Assembly: GCF_004341445.1 (NCBI RefSeq)
Contig: NZ_SLXV01000001.1
Coordinates: 62,001 to 126,000, forward strand
From: Baia soyae
GTDB taxonomy: Bacteria > Bacillota > Bacilli > Thermoactinomycetales > Thermoactinomycetaceae
Direction: 5' to 3'
Length of the DNA: 64,000 nucleotides
Part shown: in pieces, positions 9,090 to 17,606 of the stretch
Layout: every line of letters starts with the position of its first letter
Numbering within the stretch: the stretch's first letter is position 1
Notes under the pieces: generated by a model
Databases searched by the model: none
Seen by the model: only the letters and a program-made list of their open reading frames with translations
Told to the model about the DNA's origin: nothing
Translations under genes and position numbers: made by a program

Positions 9090-9716
9090 GTGGATATAGA
9101 ACTGTCTATCTTGATTCCATCGATTCCTGAAAGAGCAAGTTGTTTATCTCGGGTAGTAAATGAATTACAGAGACAGTCCGAGCGATTTCCTGTGGAGATA
9201 CTTGCTTTAGTTGATAATAAGAAGAGATCAATTGGAGCTAAGAGAAATGATTTGATTCAGCAAGCAAAAGGCGATTTTGTAGTGTTTGTGGATGATGATG
9301 ATCGAGTTGCTACTGATTATGTCGATTCATTAATGTCCGCTATCCGCCAGACTCCAGATGTAGACTGTATTACGTTTGATGTGCAGGTAAGCCTAGGTGG
9401 AATCGTAAAGAAAATTTGCAAGTATGATGTAGTGTATGACAACAAACACAAATTAGAAGATGAACAATATTATTATCGGAATCCCAATCACATTATGTGT
9501 TTTTCAAAGAAATTAGCCAGCCAATATCTATATTTAGATATTAGCTTTGGAGAAGATACAGACTGGGCAGTTCAGGTTCGTGATCAAGTTCGAAAGCAAA
9601 AAAAAATACCTAAGATTCTTTATTACTATGACTATATGTTCAAAAGGGAAGGCAGACAAAGAAATATGGAAAATCATATCATGCTACAAACGCTCAAACA
9701 GGAATACGATTTATAA
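9090..9716 (+). CDS. Family 2 glycosyltransferase
   Basis: A 208-residue GT-A protein with the expected motifs: LSILIPSIPER at the N-terminus, GAKRNDLI at 49-56 for nucleotide binding, VDDDD at 67-71 as the metal-binding DxD, and GEDTDW near 153 as a candidate catalytic ED motif. It starts at GTG with AGGAGG upstream, 14 bases after its degenerate paralogue. The two genes form an operon and could act as a pair on one cell-surface or spore-surface glycan. There are no membrane segments, and the substrate is unknown. Confidence 0.85.
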   Translation: MDIELSILIPSIPERASCLSRVVNELQRQSERFPVEILALVDNKKRSIGAKRNDLIQQAKGDFVVFVDDDDRVATDYVDSLMSAIRQTPDVDCITFDVQVSLGGIVKKICKYDVVYDNKHKLEDEQYYYRNPNHIMCFSKKLASQYLYLDISFGEDTDWAVQVRDQVRKQKKIPKILYYYDYMFKREGRQRNMENHIMLQTLKQEYDL

Positions 9717-9724
9717 AGAAGAAA

Positions 9725-9768
9725 ATAAGGGAGTGTGAGGGGCATCAAGCCTTTCGCACTCCCTTATA
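9725..9768 (+). terminator. Hairpin downstream of glycosyltransferase genes
   Basis: A stem of about 14 bp (TAAGGGAGTG pairs with CACTCCCTTA) directly follows the second glycosyltransferase. It lacks a clean T-run, so it may protect the 3' end rather than terminate transcription. Confidence 0.5.
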
Positions 9769-9856
9769 TGTAAGGGAAGGATAGGAAAATTCTACTCATC
9801 TCTTTATTATGGCAGAATTTTATGATAAAATCGAAGTTAGGTTTGTACTACTTTTT

Positions 9857-9885
9857 CTCATTGGGTTATCTCAATGAGTTTTTTT
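9857..9885 (+). terminator. Rho-independent terminator
   Basis: CTCATTG (9857-9863) pairs with CAATGAG (9872-9878), followed by seven T. The T-run overlaps the stop codon of the convergent minus-strand gene. It probably ends the glycosyltransferase transcript. Confidence 0.75.
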
Positions 9886-10183
9886 ATCCGAAAATATCAT
9901 ACAGCTTACCCCTTATGTAGGTCTTACCGTCATCAAAGCGGGTGACAATTCCATCTAGTAGATCTAATTTTACAATTGTCCCTTTTTCTGTCATCATTTG
10001 TATGGTAAGATTTTCTCGGGACTCTGGACAAAAGTCAAAAGAGGCATACAATTGGACGTTTTCCTGATCTTCATCTTGCCATTGAACGGTCTCGGGATGT
10101 ACGCTGAACTCTGAATGAACCTGGAATTGGAGAAAAAATCGAGAAAGCTCGTCTTGAGAGCCTTGCACAAGTAGTTTTAACAA
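9884..10183 (-). CDS. Small protein of unknown function
   Basis: A 99-residue soluble, mixed alpha/beta protein that begins LKLLVQGSQDELSRFFLQFQ and ends VTRFDDGKTYIRGKLYDIFG. I do not recognise the family with certainty; the opening resembles small Bacillus proteins of the DUF3970 type. It starts at TTG with AGAGGTG about 7 bases upstream, which supports real translation. Single gene, convergent with the glycosyltransferases and divergent from the XRE-TPR regulator. Confidence 0.6.
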   Translation of the reverse strand: MLKLLVQGSQDELSRFFLQFQVHSEFSVHPETVQWQDEDQENVQLYASFDFCPESRENLTIQMMTEKGTIVKLDLLDGIVTRFDDGKTYIRGKLYDIFG

Positions 10184-10400
10184 GAGAAAACACCTCTAAT
10201 CTGAATAATGGGAATATGGTGGATCGCCTTTGATTATACTCAAGCTGATAACTTTTGGCAAGAGTTTACATAATAAATATACCACATATTCAAACTATTT
10301 TTATAAATTTGGAATAAGTATTCAGAAGGTATGAAACAAGGTGTTTTTTCAAAAAAATACATATTTTATTTTGCAATTATAAAAAGAAGGGAAGAGTGGA

Positions 10401-11717
10401 ATGCAATTATCTACTATGGAACTAGGAGAAACGATTCGTTCTTATCGAAAAGAGCGGGGTCTTCGCTTAGAGGATTTAGCAGATGATCAGATTTCCGTTT
10501 CCACGATTAGTAACATTGAGCGTGGATACTCTCATGTAAAAGAGGAAAAGGTTAGGTATCTGTTAGAAAAGCTGGGGATCGACTTCCATCAACTGAATGC
10601 TTTGGAGACGAAGCAAAAACAGAAGGATGACTTGTATTTATTAGAGTTAAAGGCAGTTGAAACATGGATTTCCTCTGGAAATAGCAAGCGAGCTTGGGAG
10701 TGGCTAAAAAAGAATCGTTTATCTGAAACACATGCTCTTGCTCATTTTTATCATTTTTCGAAAGGGAAATATTATTTCTCTCAAGAAGACTACGAAAAAG
10801 CGATTACGGAGTATCAGACGGTTCTACGCATTACGAAGGTGGCCCATGTCCATCATCCACTTGAGCTAGAGTGTTATCGAGAGATTTGTCACTCTTTGTA
10901 TCTACTAGGCAGTTACGAGCAATCTCTTGAAGTAGCAGATCGTGGAATGGAATGGATCGAAGAAGGAGAGAAACGAAAGAAGAATAAAGATGCCGAGCTT
11001 ACATTGGCAGGACTTCGTGTTCTATGCTTAATTCAGCTAGAGAGAATGAACGAAGCGTATTATTTCTACTCCTCCTTTTGGAGTGATGTGCCATTGATTC
11101 GCTCCTCTTATCTGATTATCCAGCTATATATGGGTAAGGTGAGATTGTCTCGGGCGCTCGGTCTTAATAAAGAAGCGATTCAATTACTAGAAGAAGCGAT
11201 ACGTTGGTGTGGAGAAAATGGAGAGCATTCATTGGTTTGTGAATGTTGGTTAATGTTGGCAAATGTGTATCATGAACAGGGGTTAATTGAGTTTGCTGAT
11301 GTTGCCTATCGAACAGCTCTCGCTTTAGAAGACCGGATCAAAGAGCGTTCTCTTGTGGTACAGACGTATCTTGAGTACGGTATGTTCTATTTAAAAGAGC
11401 AACAATATGAAGCAGCCAAGGAAAAAATTGAACAAGTCGTATTCCTCAGTAAGAGGTGGAATGACTTTACTAGTTTAGCAAAAGCATATGTGTATCTCGG
11501 AGATTTACAAGTAGAATTAAACCAGCTGGAAAATGGGTTAAATCAGTACCTGCAAGCAAAAGAAATTGCCAAAAAGGGAAGCGCTCAGATTCGATTGACT
11601 GTGTTGGAACGGTTAGCAGAGACATATAGAACCATGGAGGATGATCAGAAGTTTATGGATAGCTTGATCGAGAAATTTGCGTTTGAGCAAGAGTTGAGAG
11701 AAAAAGTGGGGCACTAG
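10401..11717 (+). CDS. XRE-family regulator with TPR sensor domain
   Basis: A 438-residue cytosolic regulator. Residues 8-62 form an XRE helix-turn-helix (GETIRSYRKERG, then SVSTISNIERG). The rest is helical, with TPR-like repeats such as YYFSQEDYEKAITEYQTVL and KAYVYLGDLQVELNQLENGL. The layout matches RRNPP regulators (NprR, PlcR, Rap-like), which bind short secreted peptides. No signal-peptide gene follows it: the 140 bases downstream hold only the doxX promoter. It may therefore use a distant or unrelated ligand. The 217-base upstream region is strongly AT-rich and contains no other gene. Confidence 0.85.
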   Translation: MQLSTMELGETIRSYRKERGLRLEDLADDQISVSTISNIERGYSHVKEEKVRYLLEKLGIDFHQLNALETKQKQKDDLYLLELKAVETWISSGNSKRAWEWLKKNRLSETHALAHFYHFSKGKYYFSQEDYEKAITEYQTVLRITKVAHVHHPLELECYREICHSLYLLGSYEQSLEVADRGMEWIEEGEKRKKNKDAELTLAGLRVLCLIQLERMNEAYYFYSSFWSDVPLIRSSYLIIQLYMGKVRLSRALGLNKEAIQLLEEAIRWCGENGEHSLVCECWLMLANVYHEQGLIEFADVAYRTALALEDRIKERSLVVQTYLEYGMFYLKEQQYEAAKEKIEQVVFLSKRWNDFTSLAKAYVYLGDLQVELNQLENGLNQYLQAKEIAKKGSAQIRLTVLERLAETYRTMEDDQKFMDSLIEKFAFEQELREKVGH

Positions 11718-11758
11718 GCCCTGCTTTTTTATATCCAGTACATGGAAAATATCGGTAT

Positions 11759-11788
11759 TTGACATAAGTTACTTACTTTAAATATAAT
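11759..11788 (+). promoter_or_regulatory. SigA-type promoter of doxX
   Basis: TTGACA (11759-11764) and TATAAT (11783-11788) are both perfect consensus hexamers, 18 bases apart and 69 bases upstream of the doxX start. Confidence 0.85.
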
Positions 11789-11857
11789 GGCTTACAAATC
11801 GTAACCACTATATTGTTTATGAGTTTACTTGGTTATAAAAAATAAAGGGGTGCATAG

Positions 11858-12271
11858 ATGATGACTGAAAATAGACACGTTGAGTGGGGAGCTTTTGTTC
11901 TCCGTGTTATTTTCGGACTTACGTTTTTTATACATGGTTGGTCTAAATTTTCGGGTGGAATTGATGGAGTCTCTGGTTGGTTCGCAAGTATTGGATTACC
12001 AGGATTTTTGGCATATATTGTAGCAATGATTGAGCTAGTGGGAGGAATCCTTCTCATTATTGGATTGGGTACAAGATTGATTGCGCTCTTAAACGCTTTC
12101 GTGATGATCGGCGCGATTTTCTCTGTGAAATTATCAGCAGGCTTTATGGGAAATGGACAATCGGCTGGGTATGAATTTGACCTTGCATTGCTGGCAATCG
12201 CGATTTATCTTGTCTTGAATGGAAGTAGATTCCTTGCTGTTGATTCGATGTTTTCAAATAAAAAAAGATAA
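11858..12271 (+). CDS. DoxX family membrane protein
   Basis: A 137-residue protein with four predicted membrane helices. It carries the DoxX hallmarks: RVIFGLTFFIHGWSKF in helix 1, a glycine-rich WFASIGLPG turn and ELVGGILLIIGLGTR in helix 2. DoxX proteins are associated with membrane redox or thiol functions in some bacteria, but the biochemical role is not settled. It is transcribed alone from a consensus promoter and ends at its own terminator. Confidence 0.88.
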   Translation: MMTENRHVEWGAFVLRVIFGLTFFIHGWSKFSGGIDGVSGWFASIGLPGFLAYIVAMIELVGGILLIIGLGTRLIALLNAFVMIGAIFSVKLSAGFMGNGQSAGYEFDLALLAIAIYLVLNGSRFLAVDSMFSNKKR

Positions 12272-12292
12272 TGTGGATTGAATTTTCCATTC

Positions 12293-12324
12293 GAACTAGC
12301 TTTCACGAGCTGGTTCTTTTTTTT
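12293..12324 (+). terminator. Terminator of doxX
   Basis: GAACTAGCT pairs with AGCTGGTTC across a 6-base loop, followed by eight T. Confidence 0.9.
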
Positions 12325-12340
12325 GTTCAAAAGAGAGCTT

Positions 12341-12370
12341 GTCATAAACAACCGATACAAGCCATACATT
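12341..12370 (+). promoter_or_regulatory. SigE-like sporulation promoter of the spoIIIA operon
   Basis: GTCATAA at 12341-12347 and CATACATT at 12363-12370, spaced 15 bases, closely match the mother-cell SigE consensus (about KMATATT and CATACANT). They lie about 40 bases before spoIIIAA. SigE control of spoIIIA is established in B. subtilis. Confidence 0.75.
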
Positions 12371-12408
12371 GAGAAATAAAGAGAATATTGGACAGGGGGT
12401 GTTTTGGG

Positions 12409-13383
12409 ATGCTGAAACCGATTTATCAGATTCTTCCACTGTCTATTCGCGAAATCATTCAATCACTTCCGCGTACGATTCTAGGAAGCCTAGAAGAAAT
12501 ACGCATTAGACAAAATCGCCCTTTAGAAGTGATTACATCTGAACAATCGTGGTTTGTTAGTTGCAATCGCCAGCTTAATACAACGCCAAAAGATTCTGTT
12601 TTACCCAGTCGTGAAGAATGCGCCAAGTTACTAAATCTCCTCAGCAATCACAGTTTGTACGCGATGGAAGAGGAGCTTAGAAGGGGGTACATCACCATTG
12701 AAGGCGGACATCGAGTGGGACTAGCAGGAAAAGTGGTGATGGAGCAGGGTAGAGTGAAGCATTTGCGAGATGTAACTGGATTTAATATTCGTATTGCACG
12801 AGAAGTAAAAGGGGTAGGAGAAGAATTGCTCCCCATTTTGTTTGGACATAATCAAAATTTGCATAATGTTTTGATCGTATCGCCGCCTCAATGCGGAAAA
12901 ACGACGTTGCTTCGCGATTTGGCACGCCTGATTAGCTTAGGTGATGAGAAGAAATATCCATCCAAGAAAATCGGGATTGTAGATGAGCGTTCTGAAATTG
13001 CTGGTTGTGTAGGCGGTGTTCCTCAACACGATGTAGGTCCGCGAACGGATATTTTAGACGGTTGTCCCAAAGCAGAAGGGATGATGATGATGATTCGTTC
13101 GATGTCTCCAGATGTCATGATTGTGGATGAGATTGGGAGGCTAGAAGATCTGTATGCTATGCATGAAGCGATTCACGCTGGAGTAAAGGTAATCTCGACT
13201 GCACATGGTCATACATGGGAAGAAGTATCCCGCCGGGCAGAGCTCGGAGACCTTCTGAAGCAAGGAATTTTTGATCGAGTCATCCTACTATCACGTAGAC
13301 GAGGCCCTGGAACCATTGAGGCAATTTATAATGGATCGGGTAAACGCATGACCTATCCATCTGAGTGGGCTACTTATGCTTAA
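12409..13383 (+). CDS. spoIIIAA: Stage III sporulation protein AA (ATPase)
   Basis: A 324-residue mother-cell ATPase of the secretion-ATPase superfamily that powers the SpoIIIA-SpoIIQ feeding-tube complex across the forespore membranes. The P-loop SPPQCGKTT is near residues 158-166 and the Walker B region DVMIVDEIG is at 235-243, with STAHGH after it. The ATG at 12409 is behind AGGGGGTG; the frame opens earlier at a TTG with no ribosome site. It is the first of eight tightly packed genes and overlaps spoIIIAB by 8 bases. Confidence 0.95.
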   Translation: MLKPIYQILPLSIREIIQSLPRTILGSLEEIRIRQNRPLEVITSEQSWFVSCNRQLNTTPKDSVLPSREECAKLLNLLSNHSLYAMEEELRRGYITIEGGHRVGLAGKVVMEQGRVKHLRDVTGFNIRIAREVKGVGEELLPILFGHNQNLHNVLIVSPPQCGKTTLLRDLARLISLGDEKKYPSKKIGIVDERSEIAGCVGGVPQHDVGPRTDILDGCPKAEGMMMMIRSMSPDVMIVDEIGRLEDLYAMHEAIHAGVKVISTAHGHTWEEVSRRAELGDLLKQGIFDRVILLSRRRGPGTIEAIYNGSGKRMTYPSEWATYA

Positions 13384-13894
13384 GCTACTCGGAGCATGCA
13401 TCATCTTGATCGGAACAACCTGGGCTGGATTTCAGCATGCTCGGACGTTTGCTGAGAGACCCAAACAGATCCGTCAGGTTCGATCCGCTCTTCAATTACT
13501 AGAAACGGAAATTGGTTACGGAACTCGAACTCTGATCGATGCCTGTCAATCGATTGCAGCCAGAATGGATGGTTTTGTACAAGCAATTTTCCATCAAGCT
13601 CATCAAAATTTACTCCAATTAGACGGTGCTTCTACGTATGAGTGTTTTCAGAAGGCGATTGAGAGTAACTGGGGAGCCACTTGTATGAAGCAACCAGAAA
13701 AGCAAGTTATCTTAGATTTTTGTAAGACGCTTGGGATTTCTGATCGGCAGGATCAATTACAAAACCTAGCAGTAACCAAAAGCAATTTGGAGATCGAGGA
13801 GCGTAGGGCCTTGGAAGAGCAGACACAGTACGAGAAAATGTTCAAAACGCTAGGAATCCTTGCCGGAGCACTACTGATCATCTTGATGTATTAG
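13376..13894 (+). CDS. spoIIIAB: Stage III sporulation protein AB
   Basis: A 172-residue protein with a membrane segment at each end and a helical domain between them (RQVRSALQLLETEIGYG is family-typical). The fold resembles type II secretion GspF-like domains, and it may link the AA ATPase to the membrane channel. The start overlaps spoIIIAA by 8 bases, indicating translational coupling. Length agrees with B. subtilis. Confidence 0.93.
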   Translation: MLKLLGACIILIGTTWAGFQHARTFAERPKQIRQVRSALQLLETEIGYGTRTLIDACQSIAARMDGFVQAIFHQAHQNLLQLDGASTYECFQKAIESNWGATCMKQPEKQVILDFCKTLGISDRQDQLQNLAVTKSNLEIEERRALEEQTQYEKMFKTLGILAGALLIILMY

Positions 13895-13904
13895 GAGGTA
13901 CATA

Positions 13905-14111
13905 ATGCCATACAACATTGATGCTGTGTTCCAGATTGCTGGGATTGGAATCATTGTCGCCATGATTCATACGATTTTAAAGCAGATGGGAAAGGAAGAC
14001 TTTGCTCATTGGGTAACGCTTTTCGGTTTCGGAGTGGTCTTATTTATGGTTGCGATGTTGATACAAGACTTATTTACCACGATTAAGAACGTGTTCTTGT
14101 TCCGAATGTAG
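13905..14111 (+). CDS. spoIIIAC: Stage III sporulation protein AC
   Basis: A 68-residue protein with two predicted membrane helices, the usual size for the family. It includes the typical VFQIAGIGIIVAMIHTILKQ segment and a short loop containing GKED. AGGAGG precedes the ATG. In B. subtilis it is one of the small membrane components of the channel made by the mother cell. Confidence 0.93.
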   Translation: MPYNIDAVFQIAGIGIIVAMIHTILKQMGKEDFAHWVTLFGFGVVLFMVAMLIQDLFTTIKNVFLFRM

Positions 14112-14127
14112 AACGGAGGCGATCCAC

Positions 14128-14517
14128 TTGGAAATATTGCAAGTGGTGGGATTAGGTTTAATCACTACGATCCTCATCTTAGTCGTCAAAGAACAGAAGC
14201 CAATCTTTGCTTTCTTGTTAGCTACGTTTGTAGGAATTACGATTTTTCTTGCTCTAGCTGGGAAGATTGCCGATGTAATCCGCATTTTAGAGAATTTAGC
14301 CACTCAAGCTCATGTGAACAATCTATTCTTGGAAACGATATTGAAGATTATTGGGATTGCGTACATTGCTGAGTTTGGGGCTCAAGTTACGAGAGATGCT
14401 GGACAAGGTTCTATTGCTTCTAAGATTGAGCTGGCTGGAAAGGTATTAATTATGGTGATGGCAATTCCGATTATTACCGTCATTATTGAGACCATTGTTT
14501 CGATTTTACCCGCATAA
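14128..14517 (+). CDS. spoIIIAD: Stage III sporulation protein AD
   Basis: A 129-residue membrane protein with four predicted helices, including LVVKEQKPIFAFLLATFVG and the conserved GIAYIAEFGAQVTRDAGQG block. It starts at TTG behind GGAGGCG. It lies 16 bases after spoIIIAC and 13 before spoIIIAE and belongs to the same complex. Confidence 0.93.
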   Translation: MEILQVVGLGLITTILILVVKEQKPIFAFLLATFVGITIFLALAGKIADVIRILENLATQAHVNNLFLETILKIIGIAYIAEFGAQVTRDAGQGSIASKIELAGKVLIMVMAIPIITVIIETIVSILPA

Positions 14518-14530
14518 AGGAGGATCGCTT

Positions 14531-15727
14531 ATGCAGAGAGTTGGATGGATGATTCTCACTCTCTTTCTTCTTATCGTCAGTTTGAATCCAAGTTCTGCAT
14601 TAGCGAATGGAGAAGAACCCGCTCCCTCTCCTGCTAACATAACAAAAGAAGTGGTTCGCTCCCAATTGGATCAACTCCAGACGCAAGAAGTAGAATCATT
14701 TTGGAATCAACTTCAAACGGAGTATGGAAGGTATTTTGAGGGGAAGGTACCAGGCTTTTTCGATCTCTTATTCCAAGAGAATGAGATCAGCTTTAAAGCA
14801 TTCTTCTCGGCTTTTGCTAAGTTTTTCTTCCATGAAGTAATGTACAACGGCAAATTGCTTGGTGCAATCGTGGTTTTGACCGTTTTTAGCATGTTGCTTC
14901 AAACGATGCAAAACGCTTTTGAAAATAATCAGGTGAGCAAAATAGCGTATGCCATTGTTTTCTTGGTCATCATCGTTCTAGCTGTCGATAGCTTCTCGGT
15001 AGCAATCGAAGCCGCTAAGAGTGCCATTGAGAAAATGATTCATTTTATGTTTGCGCTTGTCCCGCTCCTTTTAACACTGCTTGGATCGATGGGAAATTTG
15101 ACGTCGGTTACCTTGTTTCATCCCTTAATCATTTTTATGATCCATGTAATTGGCACGATTATTTATACATTTGTTTTTCCGCTCCTCTTTTTCTCAACGA
15201 TTTTAGCAGTGGTCAGCACGATTTCAAGCAAGTATAAAGTAAATCACTTAGCAGGCTTACTGAGAAAAGTTGCGATTACAGTCCTAGGGGGATTGTTAAC
15301 GATTTTCCTAGGTGTCATCTCGATTCAAGGGGCTACCACATCCGTAGCAGATGGGGTGACGATCCGTACAGCCAAGTATATAACAGGTAATTTCGTCCCT
15401 GTTGTAGGCAGAACGATTTCAGAGGCGGCGGACACAGTCGCTGGAGCTTCTCTATTGATGAAGAACACGATTGGTTTAGCCGGAGTAGTGATTTTACTCA
15501 TGATCTGTGCCTTCCCTGCACTGAAAATTCTTACACTGGCTTTTATCTATAATTTTTCGGCGGCGATTATGCAACCTTTGGGAAATAGCCCGGTGATTGA
15601 AAGCTTGTCCGCGATCGGAAAAACCTTGATTTTCGTCTTTGCTGCATTGGCTGCTGTAGGTCTTATGTTTTTCCTTGCGATCACGATTGTGATTACGTCG
15701 GGGAATATATCACTGATGATGAGATGA
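14531..15727 (+). CDS. spoIIIAE: Stage III sporulation protein AE
   Basis: A 398-residue polytopic membrane protein with an N-terminal signal-like segment (ILTLFLLIVSLNPSSALA) and about seven further helices, the largest membrane subunit of the SpoIIIA complex. The ATG at 14531 follows AAGGAGG; the open frame starts 45 bases earlier inside spoIIIAD. The conserved YKVNHLAGLLRK and GVTIRTAKYITGNFVPVVG segments are present. Confidence 0.94.
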   Translation: MQRVGWMILTLFLLIVSLNPSSALANGEEPAPSPANITKEVVRSQLDQLQTQEVESFWNQLQTEYGRYFEGKVPGFFDLLFQENEISFKAFFSAFAKFFFHEVMYNGKLLGAIVVLTVFSMLLQTMQNAFENNQVSKIAYAIVFLVIIVLAVDSFSVAIEAAKSAIEKMIHFMFALVPLLLTLLGSMGNLTSVTLFHPLIIFMIHVIGTIIYTFVFPLLFFSTILAVVSTISSKYKVNHLAGLLRKVAITVLGGLLTIFLGVISIQGATTSVADGVTIRTAKYITGNFVPVVGRTISEAADTVAGASLLMKNTIGLAGVVILLMICAFPALKILTLAFIYNFSAAIMQPLGNSPVIESLSAIGKTLIFVFAALAAVGLMFFLAITIVITSGNISLMMR

Positions 15728-15728
15728 G

Positions 15729-16364
15729 GTGAGACACATCGAGTGGATGGGTGATTGGCTCAAGCAAATTATCTTGTTGGTCCTAATAGCTACGTTTTTA
15801 GACATGTTGTTACCTAGTAATGCGATGGAGAAGTACGTCAAATTGGTAATGGGCCTCCTCATCTTGATGGCGATCTTATCTCCGATCTTTAAATTACTCA
15901 GCGAAAACCTGAACTTAACCGAGCTAGCTTTCTTAGATGGAAGCAAGGCAGTCGTGGCGATGCCTGAGATGAAGTCGCTTGCTGACATAAACGAGCAAAC
16001 AAGTCAGTTAAAAAAGAAGCAAGATCAAGTGATCCAGCAGAAAACGGAAGAGTCTATGGAAACGTGGATGAAGAAGAATATACCGGATCGTTTTGCCATG
16101 GAGGTGGTGTCGGCTGATGTAATAGCTCAATTCACATCAGAAAATCCCCATATTGAGAAAATCCACCTAGTTGTGAGAGAGAAAGCGACAGGTGCCTCTG
16201 CGAAACAACAGATCAATCCGGTTCAAGAAGTATCCATTCTTCCATCAAATGATCCTACTACTCATACGGAGTCTACTTCTAATGAGACGGGGCAAAAGAT
16301 TCAAAGCTTTATCCAGCAAACGTGGAACCTTACTGCTGAACAAGTGGAGGTCCAATTGGAGTAG
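15729..16364 (+). CDS. spoIIIAF: Stage III sporulation protein AF
   Basis: A 211-residue protein with two N-terminal membrane helices (typical WLKQIILLVL and LPSNAMEKYVKLVMGLLIL blocks) and a soluble C-terminal domain facing the intermembrane space. The GTG at 15729 begins one base after the spoIIIAE stop; ATG at 15747 is an alternative. The C-terminal domain is thought to form ring structures similar to those of SpoIIIAG. Confidence 0.9.
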   Translation: MRHIEWMGDWLKQIILLVLIATFLDMLLPSNAMEKYVKLVMGLLILMAILSPIFKLLSENLNLTELAFLDGSKAVVAMPEMKSLADINEQTSQLKKKQDQVIQQKTEESMETWMKKNIPDRFAMEVVSADVIAQFTSENPHIEKIHLVVREKATGASAKQQINPVQEVSILPSNDPTTHTESTSNETGQKIQSFIQQTWNLTAEQVEVQLE

Positions 16365-16379
16365 GAGGAGGGGAAATCA

Positions 16380-17012
16380 ATGTTTGATAAGTTATTTGAA
16401 AAGATGGGCGATAAAGTGGGTGGAGGAAACAATCAGAAGCGAAAACGATTCTTTCTCTTTCTCCTCCTCGTCTTCTTTGGAATTGGAGCCATGCTGGTCT
16501 CCTCGTTCTTTCAACCAGAGGAAGATGCGATGCCGCCTCAAAATGAAAAGGGTCTTCTTTCATCTAAAAATGCTCCTCAACCTGCTGGAGCAAAAGTGTC
16601 TGAAGGTACGGCCATGCAGAAATACGAGGCTGAGTATGAACAAGAACTGGCTTCGATTCTCAGCAAAGTGGTAGGCGTTAGTGATGTGGACGTCGTTGTC
16701 AATCTTGATTCCACAGAAGAAGAAGTGATTCAAAGCGAAACACAACAAAACGTACAGACCACTACGGAAACGGACCCTAAGGGTGGAACGAGATCGACTC
16801 AACAAAATAACACAAACAGCAAAACCGCGATGTACCGCGATGGGAGTGGAGAAAAGCCACTTGTCGTCAAAATGCTGAAGCCAAGAGTTCGGGGTGTTTT
16901 AGTCGTAGCACGTGGAGTAGAAGATCTACAAGTAAAAGCGATGGTTTTGCAGGCCATTCAACGAGTGTTAGATCTTCCGATTCATCGAATTGAAGTACTG
17001 TCCAAAGGATAA
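16380..17012 (+). CDS. spoIIIAG: Stage III sporulation protein AG
   Basis: A 210-residue protein: a short basic N-terminus, one membrane helix (FFLFLLLVFFGIGAMLVSSF), then a soluble domain of the ring-building type found in secretion systems. A Ser/Thr/Gln-rich segment around residues 115-145 fits the insertion region known from the B. subtilis protein, which builds a large ring with SpoIIIAH and SpoIIQ. GAGGAGGGG precedes the ATG. Confidence 0.93.
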   Translation: MFDKLFEKMGDKVGGGNNQKRKRFFLFLLLVFFGIGAMLVSSFFQPEEDAMPPQNEKGLLSSKNAPQPAGAKVSEGTAMQKYEAEYEQELASILSKVVGVSDVDVVVNLDSTEEEVIQSETQQNVQTTTETDPKGGTRSTQQNNTNSKTAMYRDGSGEKPLVVKMLKPRVRGVLVVARGVEDLQVKAMVLQAIQRVLDLPIHRIEVLSKG

Positions 17013-17027
17013 AAGGAGGAATTTGGT

Positions 17028-17606
17028 ATGAACATGAACAAACAGACAATTTGGTTAGTGACGATGTTATCGCTTATGGTAGTTTTATCCGCTTATTATA
17101 TCGTTTCGGGTCCGGTGGAGCCGGCAGGTCAAATGGCGAAAAAAGCGCAAGAGATTTTAAATAAAGGTGACGTTGCGGTAGATATTAAGGCAGCAACTAA
17201 GCCAGCATCGGCTACTGCGAAAACAGACACCAAAGATGCCGCGCAACAAAAAGGATCCAATTACTTTGTCGGACACCAGTTAAACCGGGAGTATCTCCGT
17301 CAGCAATTGCTAGAGGAAAATTACAAAATGATGATGGACCCCAAAGCTACTAAAAATCAACTAGAGTCTGCTAGTAAAAAGGTTGAGCAATTAAACAAGA
17401 CGGAGAAGCAAGAGAGTGTGCTGGAAGATCTCATCTGTAAGGAGTTGAAGTTTACAGATGCGGTGGTTGTAACGAATGAGGATCATGTCGACGTGATTGT
17501 AAAATCAGCGAAGCTTACTCCGAGTCAAGTGGTGAAGGTTATGGATTTAGTGAAGCAGAATAGTAATATTGAGGGTTTGCAGGTGACGGTGAGTTCGCAT
17601 TCGTGA
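17028..17606 (+). CDS. spoIIIAH: Stage III sporulation protein AH
   Basis: A 192-residue protein with an N-terminal membrane anchor, an Ala/Lys-rich linker and a C-terminal YscJ/FliF-like domain that in B. subtilis binds forespore SpoIIQ to form the channel between the two cells. The start follows AAAGGAGG. It is the last gene of the operon. No strong terminator follows; the next structure is repeat copy 1, 126 bases downstream. Confidence 0.93.
   Translation: MNMNKQTIWLVTMLSLMVVLSAYYIVSGPVEPAGQMAKKAQEILNKGDVAVDIKAATKPASATAKTDTKDAAQQKGSNYFVGHQLNREYLRQQLLEENYKMMMDPKATKNQLESASKKVEQLNKTEKQESVLEDLICKELKFTDAVVVTNEDHVDVIVKSAKLTPSQVVKVMDLVKQNSNIEGLQVTVSSHS

Noticed and set aside
16192-16674. 160-codon frame overlapping spoIIIAF and spoIIIAG
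   Set aside because: It is out of frame with both recognised genes and has an Arg/Ser-rich composition typical of shadows.
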